Positions 17,387 to 26,834 are shown, counted from the first letter of the stretch. The stretch: 64,000 nucleotides of DNA from Chryseobacterium turcicum (GCF_021010565.1 NZ_JAJNAY010000001.1:1530001-1594000); one strand, 5' to 3'. Notes: generated by a model not told the origin, from the letters alone. Made by a program: numbers and translations.

Positions 17387-17767
17387 TTAATAAGGTTGAT
17401 TGCTTGGTGTTTTTTGTCTATTGATTATTTTTAGAGTTATCAATATTATCTGACTAATGATAAATATTAAAAATGGGATTGTAAAGGCAGGATAATTTAA
17501 AGCTTCAATAGAAACGTACATCAATCGGCTTGCAATTGCCAAATTCATAAGTATAAAACTGATTAACGAAATTAAAACTGAGTGTTTGCTTTTTATAAAG
17601 CTGAGAATAATTCCTGCAATACCAAAAAATGCAAAAAGTTGATCAATATTTCCAAAATCAAAAACAGCAAAACTAAGCCATAAAATAAAAGGAATAGGTA
17701 TCATTTGTCCCATTAACATTATTAATGAATAGGATATAATGGAAAAGATTTTAATATATTTCTGCAC
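17387..17767 (-). CDS. Hypothetical integral membrane protein
   Basis: 126 residues, about four membrane helices (roughly 8-30, 40-58, 65-85, 93-115) and a short polar C-terminus. No recognisable family motif. It lies 28 bp downstream of a lipoprotein gene and a TIGR04222-like membrane protein gene on the same strand, so the three may form one transcript. Confidence 0.6.
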   Translation of the reverse strand: MQKYIKIFSIISYSLIMLMGQMIPIPFILWLSFAVFDFGNIDQLFAFFGIAGIILSFIKSKHSVLISLISFILMNLAIASRLMYVSIEALNYPAFTIPFLIFIISQIILITLKIINRQKTPSNQPY

Positions 17768-17795
17768 GATTTATCTTAAATTTAACTGAATATTT

Positions 17796-18359
17796 TTATC
17801 CTTGAAAATCTCCACAATCATGTTCCTCAAATTTTTCAATCAAATTTTGAAGAGTGTAAAATTCTGAGATTCTTTTATTTTTCAATTCCGGTTTTTTGCC
17901 TTCAAATGTGAGCTTGTAAATAGGTTCGTTTTCAACTTTAGTAAAGATGAAAGTTGTTTCTGAGGTGATTACTTTTAAACTATTCCCTGATTTTTCATAC
18001 TTGAAGTCTTTAAACTTTTCAAAATCATTTTCGTCACAAACATTGACGATATCAAAATTTTTCTTGTTGATTTTGAATATTGCTAAATCACAGGCATAAC
18101 AGTTTCCACTGAATTCTGTTCCGTATTTTTTGAAAACATTTTTATTTTTAGAATCTTTCAATTCAATAGGAGCAAGTTGGCTGTATTCGGATAAATCGAT
18201 ATCCTGAATTTCCTTTTTGTCGACAGGTTTTTTATCCGTTTTAATTTCAACAGATTGTTCAGTAGGAATGATTTGTTTTTCGGTTTCTTTATTCTCCGAT
18301 TTGCAGGAAAAAATGGCTAATGATAATACGATAGCGTAAAATGGAAGTGTTGTTTTCAT
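17796..18359 (-). CDS. Hypothetical lipoprotein
   Basis: 187 residues starting with a type II signal peptide (hydrophobic core, then IFSC as lipobox), followed by a Glu/Lys-rich linker of about 40 residues and a small globular domain with two cysteines in NCYACD. Start at 18359 is the ATG that opens the signal peptide; an upstream ATG would add a Trp/Arg-rich tract read out of the previous gene's end. 17 bp after the TIGR04222-like gene. Function unknown. Confidence 0.7.
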   Translation of the reverse strand: MKTTLPFYAIVLSLAIFSCKSENKETEKQIIPTEQSVEIKTDKKPVDKKEIQDIDLSEYSQLAPIELKDSKNKNVFKKYGTEFSGNCYACDLAIFKINKKNFDIVNVCDENDFEKFKDFKYEKSGNSLKVITSETTFIFTKVENEPIYKLTFEGKKPELKNKRISEFYTLQNLIEKFEEHDCGDFQG

Positions 18360-18376
18360 ATATATTAAAAATTTAA

Positions 18377-19741
18377 TTAATCTCCACCACAACCGCCACA
18401 ACTGCTGCACGAGCTTCCGCCGCAAGAAGAGTCTGATGATGAAGTTCCGCAACCACCATCAGAAGTAATAGCTGTAGTTTGATTGGTTAAAGGTGCAAAA
18501 GACGTTGTTAAAACTGCAGTTCCCAAAAGAAAATAGCTCCATTGCCAATCGTTGTTGGTGTTTTTCTTCGGTAATATAACGGTTTTGTATAAGTTGGGTA
18601 AAATTTTAGAACCAAACAAAAGAGTAAGCCTGAATAGATATCCAATCATCATAAAAATTAAAATAATAACGACAAAACTTATTTGAAGAATTGGTTTTTC
18701 ACGTAAAATTCCTGTTGTGATTCTGAGAAATCCAAACATCATTAATGAAAGAAAAACAATTAAATTTAGGACAAACAAATTGGAAAAAAACCTTGACCTG
18801 TTAAAATATTTTTTAACAGCCTCCATTGAATTAATCATATTTGTAAAGACAGGTTTTTTAATAAGCTGAATGAAAAAATTTGAGTAAGAAGTCTTTCCAA
18901 GCTCATTTAGTAAATCGACAATTTGTTGATGTTCTCGTGATTTTATAAATGTTAGTTTGTTGGTGCTAATTGTTTGGTCTGCGTTTATTTTTATCGAGCC
19001 ATTATCAATTAGTTCATTCACGGCTCCGTTGATGACGGGAGAAATATTTTTGTTTTTAAGGTAAATTAATTCATAAGGTTGAAGGTTAAATATAAAAGAA
19101 TCTTTACTGAATAAATGAGCTGCCTGTGCAAATTTTCTTCGGTTATACCATTCTAATCCTGTAAAAGTGATTACGGTTAATCCTAAAAATAGGAAAATAA
19201 AATCAGGATTTTCAATGCTTAGATATAAAGATTTCAACAAAAAGTATAGAGGAAAACTTAGAACAACGAATGCTAATATCCCTACAATTAATGCGGTTCT
19301 TAGTTTGAATTTTGATTTTCCTAGGTGTAGACTTTCAAAAGGGTTTGAATAATTCCAGATGTTTTCAGGGTGTTTTCCAAATTCAGTTTCGTATAATTTT
19401 GTTGTACGTTCTTTGGCAAGTTTAAATTTCTGAAAATCTTCTTTATTGTGAGTAGAAGGAATGTGCTGAATCTGCTTCCCTAGAATTTTACAAAATTCTG
19501 AATAAGATTTAGTGAAAATAAGATGTTGATGCCACACGGTATCGACAATCTCAGAAGGCGAAACCATCATTTCTGAAACCGCAGCCAGATACATGAATTT
19601 TTTGTATTCTAAAACTGCCTGTTTTGTAAAATTCTGAGTCCAATAATTTTCATGAGCCAGCCTTAATGTAAAATCATACTCACTTTTAGGGAAATCAAAA
19701 TCGAAATCTTCAATTTTTTTCCAAAGCTCTTTATTCATCAT
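18377..19741 (-). CDS. TIGR04222-like membrane protein with Gly/Cys tail
   Basis: 454 residues. The N-terminal ~130 residues resemble the glycine-rich-domain-protein fold (VDTVWHQHLIFTKSYSEFC). About five membrane helices follow, with a soluble loop between the second and third (SPVINGAVNELIDNGSIKI, a winged-helix-like segment of the TIGR04222 type). The last ~28 residues are almost only Gly, Ser and Cys (GGCG, SSCGG, SSCSSCGGCGG), a hallmark of the family. The start could equally be the adjacent ATG at 19738. Family function is unknown; the Cys-rich tail suggests metal binding or crosslinking (inference). Confidence 0.75.
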   Translation of the reverse strand: MMNKELWKKIEDFDFDFPKSEYDFTLRLAHENYWTQNFTKQAVLEYKKFMYLAAVSEMMVSPSEIVDTVWHQHLIFTKSYSEFCKILGKQIQHIPSTHNKEDFQKFKLAKERTTKLYETEFGKHPENIWNYSNPFESLHLGKSKFKLRTALIVGILAFVVLSFPLYFLLKSLYLSIENPDFIFLFLGLTVITFTGLEWYNRRKFAQAAHLFSKDSFIFNLQPYELIYLKNKNISPVINGAVNELIDNGSIKINADQTISTNKLTFIKSREHQQIVDLLNELGKTSYSNFFIQLIKKPVFTNMINSMEAVKKYFNRSRFFSNLFVLNLIVFLSLMMFGFLRITTGILREKPILQISFVVIILIFMMIGYLFRLTLLFGSKILPNLYKTVILPKKNTNNDWQWSYFLLGTAVLTTSFAPLTNQTTAITSDGGCGTSSSDSSCGGSSCSSCGGCGGD

Positions 19742-19827
19742 GTTTTTGAATGTTGATTTTAAAGATAAGTAATTTTGGGTTTTGAAAACTGAATTCAAAT
19801 GATTAAATACTCAGATTTAATATTCGC

Positions 19828-20733
19828 TTAAAAATAATCCGTCACCAGTTCCATATTCACTATTGCTCCGGCTACATTTCCGGTCATCACAGCGTTAGAA
19901 ACTGAACGCATCATTGATGAATTGTCGCCGCAAACAAAAACTCCCGGAATATTTGTTTTCTGAAACTGATCTGTTTTAATGTGACCAAATTCTGTAAACT
20001 CACAATCTAATATTTTTGGAATTTCAGAGTGTTGGTGAAAAGGAAAAGCTCCGTAAACTGCATCAAAATTCATTTCTGTTTGGTCTGAGAAAATAATGCT
20101 TTCAACGATTCCATTTTGGTGTTTCAATTCCGATATTTCATGCTCAATAATCTGAATGTTGTTTCGCTTCAATTTTTCTTTTTGCTCAGCTGTGAAAACT
20201 TCTTTTCCACGAGTGAGAATGGTAACGTCTTCAGTTAGATTTTTAACAAGCGAAGAAATATGTATGGCTTTGTCTCCATTGGCAATAATCCCTGTTTTTT
20301 TATTTCTGTATTCATAGCCGTGACAATAAGGACAATGAATCAGAGATATTCCCCAAGATTCCTTAAAACCTTTGATGTCTGGAATTTCATCTACAATTCC
20401 CGTTGCAACAATTAATTTTTTTGAATGAAATTTTTCGTCGTTTTCTGTAATGATTTCAAAACCTAATTCAGTTTTTTTAGCATCAACTGCTTTTCCTTGG
20501 TGAAAGTGAACGGTTTCATAGTCGCTTACTTGCTTTTTTGCACTTTCTGCAATTTCTTTGGGCGATTTTCCGTCCTGAGTCAGAAAATTATGAGAATGAG
20601 GCGTTTGTTCATTGCAGGGTTTTCCGCTGTCTATCACTAAAGTTTTTCTTAATGATCTTCCTAAAGCCATCGCAGCAGAAAGCCCGGAATAACTTCCCCC
20701 GATAATGATTACTTCGTATTCTGTTTCATTCAT
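19828..20733 (-). CDS. FAD-dependent thioredoxin-reductase-like oxidoreductase
   Basis: 301 residues, the two-domain low-molecular-weight thioredoxin reductase fold. GGSYSGLSAAMALGR binds FAD near residue 12, ATGIVDEIPD is the family ATG loop, CPYC (in IHCPYCHGYE) is the redox pair, and VFVCGDNSSMMRSVSNAVMTG binds FAD near the C-terminus. The NADPH-domain GxGxxA motif is degenerate (IIANGDKAIH), so the electron donor is uncertain. It is divergent from a Fur-family gene, and its -33 element overlaps the regulator's candidate operator. Confidence 0.85.
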   Translation of the reverse strand: MNETEYEVIIIGGSYSGLSAAMALGRSLRKTLVIDSGKPCNEQTPHSHNFLTQDGKSPKEIAESAKKQVSDYETVHFHQGKAVDAKKTELGFEIITENDEKFHSKKLIVATGIVDEIPDIKGFKESWGISLIHCPYCHGYEYRNKKTGIIANGDKAIHISSLVKNLTEDVTILTRGKEVFTAEQKEKLKRNNIQIIEHEISELKHQNGIVESIIFSDQTEMNFDAVYGAFPFHQHSEIPKILDCEFTEFGHIKTDQFQKTNIPGVFVCGDNSSMMRSVSNAVMTGNVAGAIVNMELVTDYF

Positions 20734-20784
20734 AATTCCTGATTTTTAAATTTTTATGAAAATATTCTTCCCTGAAAAGTTTGT

Positions 20785-20814
20785 CAAAGTTAGAATAATT
20801 TTTTATTATTGCAA
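20785..20814 (-). promoter_or_regulatory. Canonical promoter of the oxidoreductase gene
   Basis: On the minus strand TTG (20812-20814), 19 bases, then TAACTTTG (20785-20792) fit the Bacteroidota TTG-N19-TAnnTTTG consensus exactly. The TTG lies inside the inverted repeat at 20803-20831. Confidence 0.7.
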
Positions 20815-20831
20815 CATAATCGCATTAATAA
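20803..20831. promoter_or_regulatory. Candidate Fur-family operator
   Basis: TTATTATTGC, nine bases, GCATTAATAA: nine of ten positions complementary. It ends two bases before the regulator's ATG. It overlaps the -33 of the divergent oxidoreductase promoter and a near-consensus plus-strand -7 (TATTATTG at 20804-20811 with TTG 20 bp upstream at 20781-20783). It is thus placed to control both genes. Confidence 0.55.
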
Positions 20832-20832
20832 A

Positions 20833-21207
20833 ATGATAAGAAGAAGTACACCCACCAAAGATGCAGTTTTGAATGTTTTAGCAGATTCTAAAAAAGCGAT
20901 GAGTCAGGAAGCTATTATGAAAAATATTGCAATCGATATCGATAGAGCAACCATCTATCGCGTTCTCAACCGATTCTGTGAAGACAAAATTCTCCACAAA
21001 ATTGTAGCCGAAGACGGAAAGCAATATTTTGCCGTATGCATTAAATGTGAAGATAAAAAACTGGCGAATCATCATTTTCATTTTCGGTGTACGCAATGTC
21101 AAACCATAGAATGTTTACCGGTTGCGGTTCAGTTTTCTTTGGAAAAAGGATATCAGGTTGAAAGTGTCAATTGTATTTTAACCGGAGTTTGTAAAGATTG
21201 TGCATAA
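20833..21207 (+). CDS. Fur-family metal-responsive regulator
   Basis: 124 residues: N-terminal winged helix (SQEAIMKNIAIDIDRATIYRVLNRF) and a C-terminal metal/dimer domain. NHHFHFRCTQC is the metal-site region, and the CTQC and CKDC pairs match a structural zinc site. The residues do not decide between Fur, Zur and PerR subtypes. Start at 20833 gives the usual length and follows the operator; an ATG at 20809 would place the operator inside the gene. Confidence 0.87.
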   Translation: MIRRSTPTKDAVLNVLADSKKAMSQEAIMKNIAIDIDRATIYRVLNRFCEDKILHKIVAEDGKQYFAVCIKCEDKKLANHHFHFRCTQCQTIECLPVAVQFSLEKGYQVESVNCILTGVCKDCA

Positions 21208-21210
21208 AAA

Positions 21211-21235
21211 ACCTCTGCAGATTTTTGCAAAGGCT
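21211..21235 (+). terminator. Weak hairpin after the Fur-family gene
   Basis: CCTcTGCA and TGCAaAGG form a short bulged stem with a T-containing tail. A weak terminator at best. Confidence 0.35.
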
Positions 21236-21292
21236 TATAGATTTTCTTTTAAAATATTTAAAGTTTGTTTCAATTTAAATGAGAATAATTTA

Positions 21293-21370
21293 TCTCGCAG
21301 ATTTTGCTGATTAAACAGATTAATTTCTCTGCTTTTAATCCGCTAAATCTGTACAATCTGCGAGAATTAT
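21293..21370. repeat. Family B inverted repeat (CTCGCAGATT)
   Basis: Begins ATCTCGCAGATTTTGCTGAT and ends AATCTGCGAGAATT, with inner stretches ACAGATTAA and GCTAAATCTGT also pairing. Copies occur at 48485-48560 and 63414-63480. Non-coding; it fills most of the gap between the convergent Fur-family and lipoprotein genes. Confidence 0.75.
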
Positions 21371-21439
21371 ATAAAAACTGATGGAAAAAAATCAAAAGCA
21401 ATCATACAGATTTTAAATTAATAAAACTTAAACAGGCTC

Positions 21440-22153
21440 TTACTTTTTCTTTTTATCTAAAGAATCTTTTTCAGGCTTTTCCTGTACAATAGACATTTTA
21501 TTTTCAAAAGGTTTTGTTTCTAAAACCGTAATGCTTGTTTGGTCTTTGCCAAGGTTGTATTGTACGAAAACAGTTTTCTCGGCAGTGCGAATAATGTAGG
21601 TATTTACATTTTTCCAGTTGTTGCAAGAATGCATGTATCCTAAGTTATAGGCTTCCGGATCTTCTTTTTTTATGCGTTCTTCTTCGCCATCTCTTAAAGG
21701 TTCTCCTGTATTTATTTTTACTCCACCGAGATTTTTAATGAGCTCATCAAAGCTTTTTTGAATCTCAAGGGGTGAAAACTTTTTATGTTTAAATTCTTCA
21801 GAAATTCTAATCTCGGCTTTGAAGGTTTTCCCCTCCATTGAAGTGTAGGAGCCATGGTCGTAGAAATATTCTTTATCAAAATCTTTGGTTTGTCCATCTC
21901 CCTGATAAGAATTAGGGTCGGTAAAAGCATACCCTTCCGGAAGTTGGAAATAAGGGAAAACGCCGTGAAATTTATCAGTGATAGGAATTTTGCTGATGTT
22001 GTAACCCGTATCTGAAATTGTTTCCGATGGATATTCACGTTTGTCTGACTTTATATTTTCAGCTTCCTGAGAAGCAATCTTATTCTGATTTTTGTTATCA
22101 CACGACCATAAAGTAAGCACCGCCAAAGCACTTATTAAAAGTGTATTCTTCAT
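21440..22153 (-). CDS. Hypothetical lipoprotein
   Basis: 237 residues with a type II signal peptide (cleavage before Cys in TLWSC). The soluble part has FHGVFPYFQLPEGYAF near residue 65, which resembles segments seen before OmpA domains in Bacteroidota surface proteins, but no OmpA domain is present. The tail is Lys-rich (SLDKKKK). Start at 22153 begins the signal sequence. Function unknown. Confidence 0.7.
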   Translation of the reverse strand: MKNTLLISALAVLTLWSCDNKNQNKIASQEAENIKSDKREYPSETISDTGYNISKIPITDKFHGVFPYFQLPEGYAFTDPNSYQGDGQTKDFDKEYFYDHGSYTSMEGKTFKAEIRISEEFKHKKFSPLEIQKSFDELIKNLGGVKINTGEPLRDGEEERIKKEDPEAYNLGYMHSCNNWKNVNTYIIRTAEKTVFVQYNLGKDQTSITVLETKPFENKMSIVQEKPEKDSLDKKKK

Positions 22154-22258
22154 ATTCAATAGGTTGAGATGTGGAATTCTGCCTTTTGGTGGTAGCAAAA
22201 TTGGTGCTAAAGAAGCTGAAGAAAGTTTAAAATTATGTTAAATTATAAATGTGAATTA

Positions 22259-23167
22259 TTATAGAGAATTTATAAATTCTTTATTTAAAATTTCTCTTTG
22301 CTGTTGATAATTTTCTTCCAAAAGATCAAGACTTTGCATCTTTTCCACAATATTTTTTAACTCCTTCTTGTCTGACAACTCAGCAATTTTGAACATTATA
22401 GCATTATTGCAACAAGACTTTTTATTTTTCTTTAAATAATTTATTAAATAGCTAATAATTTTAGAGTCATTTTTTTTAGCTATTAAATTCGTTATTCCAA
22501 CAATTTCATAATCAATGTTTTCAGATTTAAAGAATAAATTTCTTAATCTTTTTTTTTGATTTTGGGTTAATGGGTAAGTTCTAACATCTTGTTCTTTAGA
22601 ATAATCGTAAAATGACATAAATGTTCCTTTTTCATAAAGATCCATCAACCCTTCACTTCTTGTGGCTTTATGAGAAGCGCAGTCGATAAGCCAATCAATT
22701 GTCTTTTCTTTTTTCTCTATATTATCACTAATTTTCATAATTATTTGATAATCTTTTATTCTGGTTTTATACGCAGAATACCCATTTTCATTGACTTTTT
22801 TTAAACCATAACTTAACGAGTGAGTCGTATATTTCTCCATCTCTTTATCTAAAAACGCGATAACATTTGTTCCAAGTTCATAAATTGCAGGTAGGGGACA
22901 TGAATATTCCGGGGAAAAATAAACTTCCACAGTTTTACTTTTAATGTTTCCTTGTAAAGTTTCTTTAATTTCCAAAACAGCAATATGACTCATATTGAAT
23001 GTACTTTTAAAAGAACCTTCGTTTGCTTTTATTTGTTTTACGTGTGCGTATACAATATTTTGAGAATCTGTAATGAGAACTCTTAAACTTGCAGGATCAA
23101 TTGGATAAGCCATGTAAAATTGTCCCCAGAAAATTGATAGAAAAATAAAGAAAGTTTTAAGACTCAT
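22259..23167 (-). CDS. Hypothetical exported protein
   Basis: 302 residues with a signal peptide at 1-21. The first half (VYAHVKQIKA, VLEIKETLQGN, YSCPLPAIYELGTNVIAFL) looks like the small beta-barrel found in TIMP/netrin-like bacterial exported proteins, where an early export segment is followed by a Cys-containing turn; this is a tentative analogy. The second half is alpha-helical and Lys-rich, like HEAT-type packing. It is 72 bp from the S41 peptidase gene on the same strand. Confidence 0.6.
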   Translation of the reverse strand: MSLKTFFIFLSIFWGQFYMAYPIDPASLRVLITDSQNIVYAHVKQIKANEGSFKSTFNMSHIAVLEIKETLQGNIKSKTVEVYFSPEYSCPLPAIYELGTNVIAFLDKEMEKYTTHSLSYGLKKVNENGYSAYKTRIKDYQIIMKISDNIEKKEKTIDWLIDCASHKATRSEGLMDLYEKGTFMSFYDYSKEQDVRTYPLTQNQKKRLRNLFFKSENIDYEIVGITNLIAKKNDSKIISYLINYLKKNKKSCCNNAIMFKIAELSDKKELKNIVEKMQSLDLLEENYQQQREILNKEFINSL

Positions 23168-23239
23168 TGGAAGGTTTATTTATTAGTTGTAATGATATAA
23201 TGCTGAAAATCTTTAAATTATTGTATTAAAGACACTAAT

Positions 23240-24955
23240 TTATTTTTGAATTTCATTTAATATCCTCTCAAATTCCAAATCACGTTCCTCCAAAATAGCC
23301 TTATCAGAATATTTTATCTTTTTATTCATTCTGATTCCTATTTGTTGGGTTTGCGAATTGTCAGGGTAAAAAATTCCGTTTCCTGTAAATTCCAAAACAT
23401 AATTTCCCGGAAGTTTTACTTTTACCATATCACCGTCTCCGCCGGAAGTTTGTTGGCCGATGGTTAGAGATTGCGGAAATATTTTTTGTAAACTCATGCT
23501 GTACCATTCACTGGCGCTTCGGGTTTCCGGGTTGACAAGAATGAAAACTTTTCCTTTGTAACTATGCATTGTTTTGTCTGGAATTGACGGGAAATAATCA
23601 TAATCTTTGTAGACAAATGTTCCGATGTTTTTTAAATTCGGTTTATAATATTTTCCAAAATAATTTTCTGCAGGTGAAAAATATTTGTAGATATAATGAT
23701 AAACAAAACCGCCCCAATCAGGATATTCTCTCATATCAAAAACAATTGCTTTTTTCTGTGAAGCGCTGTTTAAAATGCTGTCCATTTTAGCATCTATTTT
23801 ATCATCATCCACATTATTGATGAAGCCTAATGTTTTATTGGTTTTAAAATAGGCAACATCAGGATGAATGAGTTGATGATTTTCTTTTTTCTGTATTTTC
23901 TCAATTAAATATTTTTCTAAAACAGCATACATGGCTTTGTCGTTCAAATCAATAAACTCAACCATCTTAGTGTCGGTTTTACCATCTTTTGCAGACTGTA
24001 TTTTTAATGTTTTAGTTTGCAGATTATCGTTCCAAATCAAGTTGTTTGGGTAGTTAGAAAGAGTGAATCTTAGTTTTTCTGTATTCGAAGCTGAGATAAG
24101 TTCGCTTTTCTCTTTAATAATTTGTGAAATACTTTTTTCACCCATAGAAAGTATTCTGTCGCCTACATTGATTTGAGCTTTAGCACAGATTTCCGGAAAA
24201 ATTAATTTAGTAATTAAAATATAGTTATCCACAATCTGATAATCAAATGGAGCAAAGTAAGAAGCGTTGAAAATTTCTTTCTTGTCATTCAAATGACGAT
24301 AAAAACTTAAAGAGTGGCTGTCTTCCATTTTGGCAACCAATTTTGCTAAAATAATTTCAAAATCTTTTCTTGAGTTTGTTTTTACTGTTTCGTCTATTTT
24401 ATTTTTAAAAAAAACATCAAAATCTTTATCCATAAGATATTTGTGTGGAAAAAGATAATCTACAACGCCCTGAATTTTCGCTAAAATAAGCAAACGGTAT
24501 TCTAAAGGTAGATTTTCAGTTTTCGGAAACGAATATTCTTTTTCATCGCTTACCAACTTTTCTTTTGGAAGGTTTTCAAAATTATATCGATGAATATAAA
24601 TAGAGTTGAGTACATCTTTATTTTCAGCACTTATTTTTTTGTTTTTCTGAAACCAGTCGAAGTTCTGATTTTTTGTAAGAATGTCTTTTGATGTTTCAAC
24701 AGGAACAGAAGTAGTGAGTTTTTTATTGAGATTTGAAATGAGTTTATTGGTCACAGAATTAAAATCATCTTGAGAACTTACGTTTTTTACATTCACCAAA
24801 AATAAACTGTCGGCATTTATTTTTCCGCTTGCAACGTCGGGATGATAATATTTAATGAAATTCCAGGTTTTGATGAAATCGTAATATTGCTCTTTCTGAG
24901 CGAAAATGTATTGTTGAAATAGAAAAAAGATAAGAAGAACTGATGTTTTTTTCAT
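23240..24955 (-). CDS. S41-family peptidase
   Basis: 571 residues. Signal peptide at 1-19 (FAQ). A helical N-terminal region precedes a PDZ-like segment around residue 265 (INVGDRILSMGEKSISQI), and the C-terminal S41 catalytic core follows. The nucleophile lies in TRSASEW near residue 479, and the following TIGQQTSGGDGD supplies the oxyanion and substrate loop. Related tail-specific peptidases cleave unstructured C-termini; this larger Bacteroidota branch is periplasmic or surface-exposed and of unknown substrate. Confidence 0.85.
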   Translation of the reverse strand: MKKTSVLLIFFLFQQYIFAQKEQYYDFIKTWNFIKYYHPDVASGKINADSLFLVNVKNVSSQDDFNSVTNKLISNLNKKLTTSVPVETSKDILTKNQNFDWFQKNKKISAENKDVLNSIYIHRYNFENLPKEKLVSDEKEYSFPKTENLPLEYRLLILAKIQGVVDYLFPHKYLMDKDFDVFFKNKIDETVKTNSRKDFEIILAKLVAKMEDSHSLSFYRHLNDKKEIFNASYFAPFDYQIVDNYILITKLIFPEICAKAQINVGDRILSMGEKSISQIIKEKSELISASNTEKLRFTLSNYPNNLIWNDNLQTKTLKIQSAKDGKTDTKMVEFIDLNDKAMYAVLEKYLIEKIQKKENHQLIHPDVAYFKTNKTLGFINNVDDDKIDAKMDSILNSASQKKAIVFDMREYPDWGGFVYHYIYKYFSPAENYFGKYYKPNLKNIGTFVYKDYDYFPSIPDKTMHSYKGKVFILVNPETRSASEWYSMSLQKIFPQSLTIGQQTSGGDGDMVKVKLPGNYVLEFTGNGIFYPDNSQTQQIGIRMNKKIKYSDKAILEERDLEFERILNEIQK

Positions 24956-25159
24956 GATAACGAGTAATTTTTAAAGATAACAGATATTTGTTAATTTAAA
25001 ATGATTAAAATCAATAAGTTGAATTTTTTGCTTTTATGACTCAAAAAAACGTTGTTGCATTAGATTTTTAGCATGAAAATTATGCTTTCTTTCGCCAGAA
25101 TAGAGTTTTGAATGATGAAATTTAATTATAATTTCATACATCAAGACTTTCAAAACCCG

Positions 25160-25167
25160 TAAATTTG
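25160..25167 (+). promoter_or_regulatory. -7 box of pafA
   Basis: TAAATTTG fits TAnnTTTG and ends 20 bp before the pafA ATG at 25188. No clear TTG was found at the usual spacing. No obvious Pho-type direct repeat was recognised in the gap. Confidence 0.45.
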
Positions 25168-25187
25168 TGGCACTAAAAAGTGATACA

Positions 25188-26834
25188 ATGTTTAGGAAAA
25201 TTTCAATTGCAGCAGTTACATTGCTGTCTGTGATTACAATCGATGCTCAGAAAAATAAAAACAATCAGGTTGACAGACCCAAATTGGTCGTAGGTTTGGT
25301 AATTGACCAGATGAGGTGGGATTATCTTTACCGATATTACAGCAAATATGGGAATGATGGTTTCAAAAGACTTTTGAATAAAGGATATTCCTTAAATAAT
25401 GTACATATTCCTTACGTTCCTACGGTTACAGCTTTAGGGCATACTTCTATTTATACAGGCTCGGTTCCTGCGATTCATGGGATTGCGGGAAATGACTGGA
25501 CGGATAAAGAAACGGGCAAAAATGTATATTGTACGACCGATGAAAATGTACAACCTGTCGGTACAACCAATGTAAAAGTAGGAAGCCATTCTCCAAAAAA
25601 TCTTTGGTCTACTACCGTTACAGATGAACTGAGATTAGCAACCAACTTTCAAGGGAAAGTGGTGGGAGTTTCTCTAAAAGATAGAGCGTCAATTCTTCCT
25701 GCAGGCCATACACCAAATGGAGCCTATTGGTTTGACGATTCTACCGGAGATTTTATTACGAGTACTTATTATATGAATGATTTGCCGCAATGGGTAAAGT
25801 CTTTCAATTCTCAAAATCTTCCGGATCAGTTGGTGGCAAATGGTTGGAATACTTTATTGCCAATTAACCAATACACAGAAAGTTCGCCAGACAATTCTCC
25901 TTGGGAAGGGCTTTTAGGAAGTTCAAAAACTCCTGTTTTCCCTTATAATAATTTGGCTGAAGATTATAAAACTAAAAAAGATAACATCCGTTACACGCCT
26001 TTTGGAAATACACTGACTTTAAAATTAGCTGAAGCTTCTGTAGAAGGTGAAAATTTAGGAGCAGATGATGTAACTGATATTTTGGCAATCAATTTAGCTT
26101 CAACAGATTATGCGGGACATAAATTTGGACCAAATTCTATCGAAGTTGAAGATGTTTATTTAAGGTTAGATCAAGATTTGGCTCAGTTTTTTAAATATTT
26201 AGACGGGAAAGTTGGAAAGAATCAGTACACGGTTTTTGTTTCTGCAGATCACGGTGGCGCTCATTCTGTAGGTTTCCTGAAAGAGCATAAAATCAATACA
26301 GGATTTTTCGGTGAAGGAATGGAGAAAAATTTAAATGAAAAACTGAAAGCTAAGTTTGGCGTTGATCAATTAATTAATGGTGTTGATAACTACCAGATTT
26401 ATTTCGATAGAAAATTAATGGCTGACAATAAGCTTGAATTGGAAGATATCAAAGAATTTGCAATTCACGAATTAGAAAAAGATCCTACCGTTTTATACGC
26501 TGTGTCTACAACCGAAGTACAGGAAGCAACAATTCCTGAACCGATAAAACAAAGAATTATTAACGGAATTAATAGACAGAGAAGTGGCGATATTCAATTG
26601 ATTTCTCACGATTCTATGCTTCCTCCGTATTCAAAAACAGGAACTACACACAGTGTTTGGAATTCTTATGACGCCCATATTCCTTTGATTTTTATGGGTT
26701 GGGGAATTAAACATGGTGAAAGTAATAAGCCATATCATATGACCGATATTGCGCCGACGGTTTCAGCTTTGTTGCACATTCAGTTCCCAAGTGGAAATGT
26801 CGGTAATCCTATTACTGAGGTTTTAGGAAGATAA
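25188..26834 (+). CDS. pafA: Phosphate-irrepressible-type alkaline phosphatase PafA
   Basis: 548-residue secreted phosphomonoesterase, close in length and sequence to PafA of Elizabethkingia meningoseptica. Every catalytic position is present with a constant shift of two: Asp40, nucleophile Thr81 (VPTVTALGH), Asn102, Lys164 and Arg166 (SLKDRAS), Asp307 and His311 (STDYAGH), Asp354 and His355 (SADHG), and His488 (GTTHSV). It binds two zinc ions and releases phosphate from organic esters outside the cytoplasm. Start at 25188 opens the signal peptide; an ATG 21 bp earlier overlaps the -7 box region. A bidirectional terminator follows. Confidence 0.95.
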   Translation: MFRKISIAAVTLLSVITIDAQKNKNNQVDRPKLVVGLVIDQMRWDYLYRYYSKYGNDGFKRLLNKGYSLNNVHIPYVPTVTALGHTSIYTGSVPAIHGIAGNDWTDKETGKNVYCTTDENVQPVGTTNVKVGSHSPKNLWSTTVTDELRLATNFQGKVVGVSLKDRASILPAGHTPNGAYWFDDSTGDFITSTYYMNDLPQWVKSFNSQNLPDQLVANGWNTLLPINQYTESSPDNSPWEGLLGSSKTPVFPYNNLAEDYKTKKDNIRYTPFGNTLTLKLAEASVEGENLGADDVTDILAINLASTDYAGHKFGPNSIEVEDVYLRLDQDLAQFFKYLDGKVGKNQYTVFVSADHGGAHSVGFLKEHKINTGFFGEGMEKNLNEKLKAKFGVDQLINGVDNYQIYFDRKLMADNKLELEDIKEFAIHELEKDPTVLYAVSTTEVQEATIPEPIKQRIINGINRQRSGDIQLISHDSMLPPYSKTGTTHSVWNSYDAHIPLIFMGWGIKHGESNKPYHMTDIAPTVSALLHIQFPSGNVGNPITEVLGR

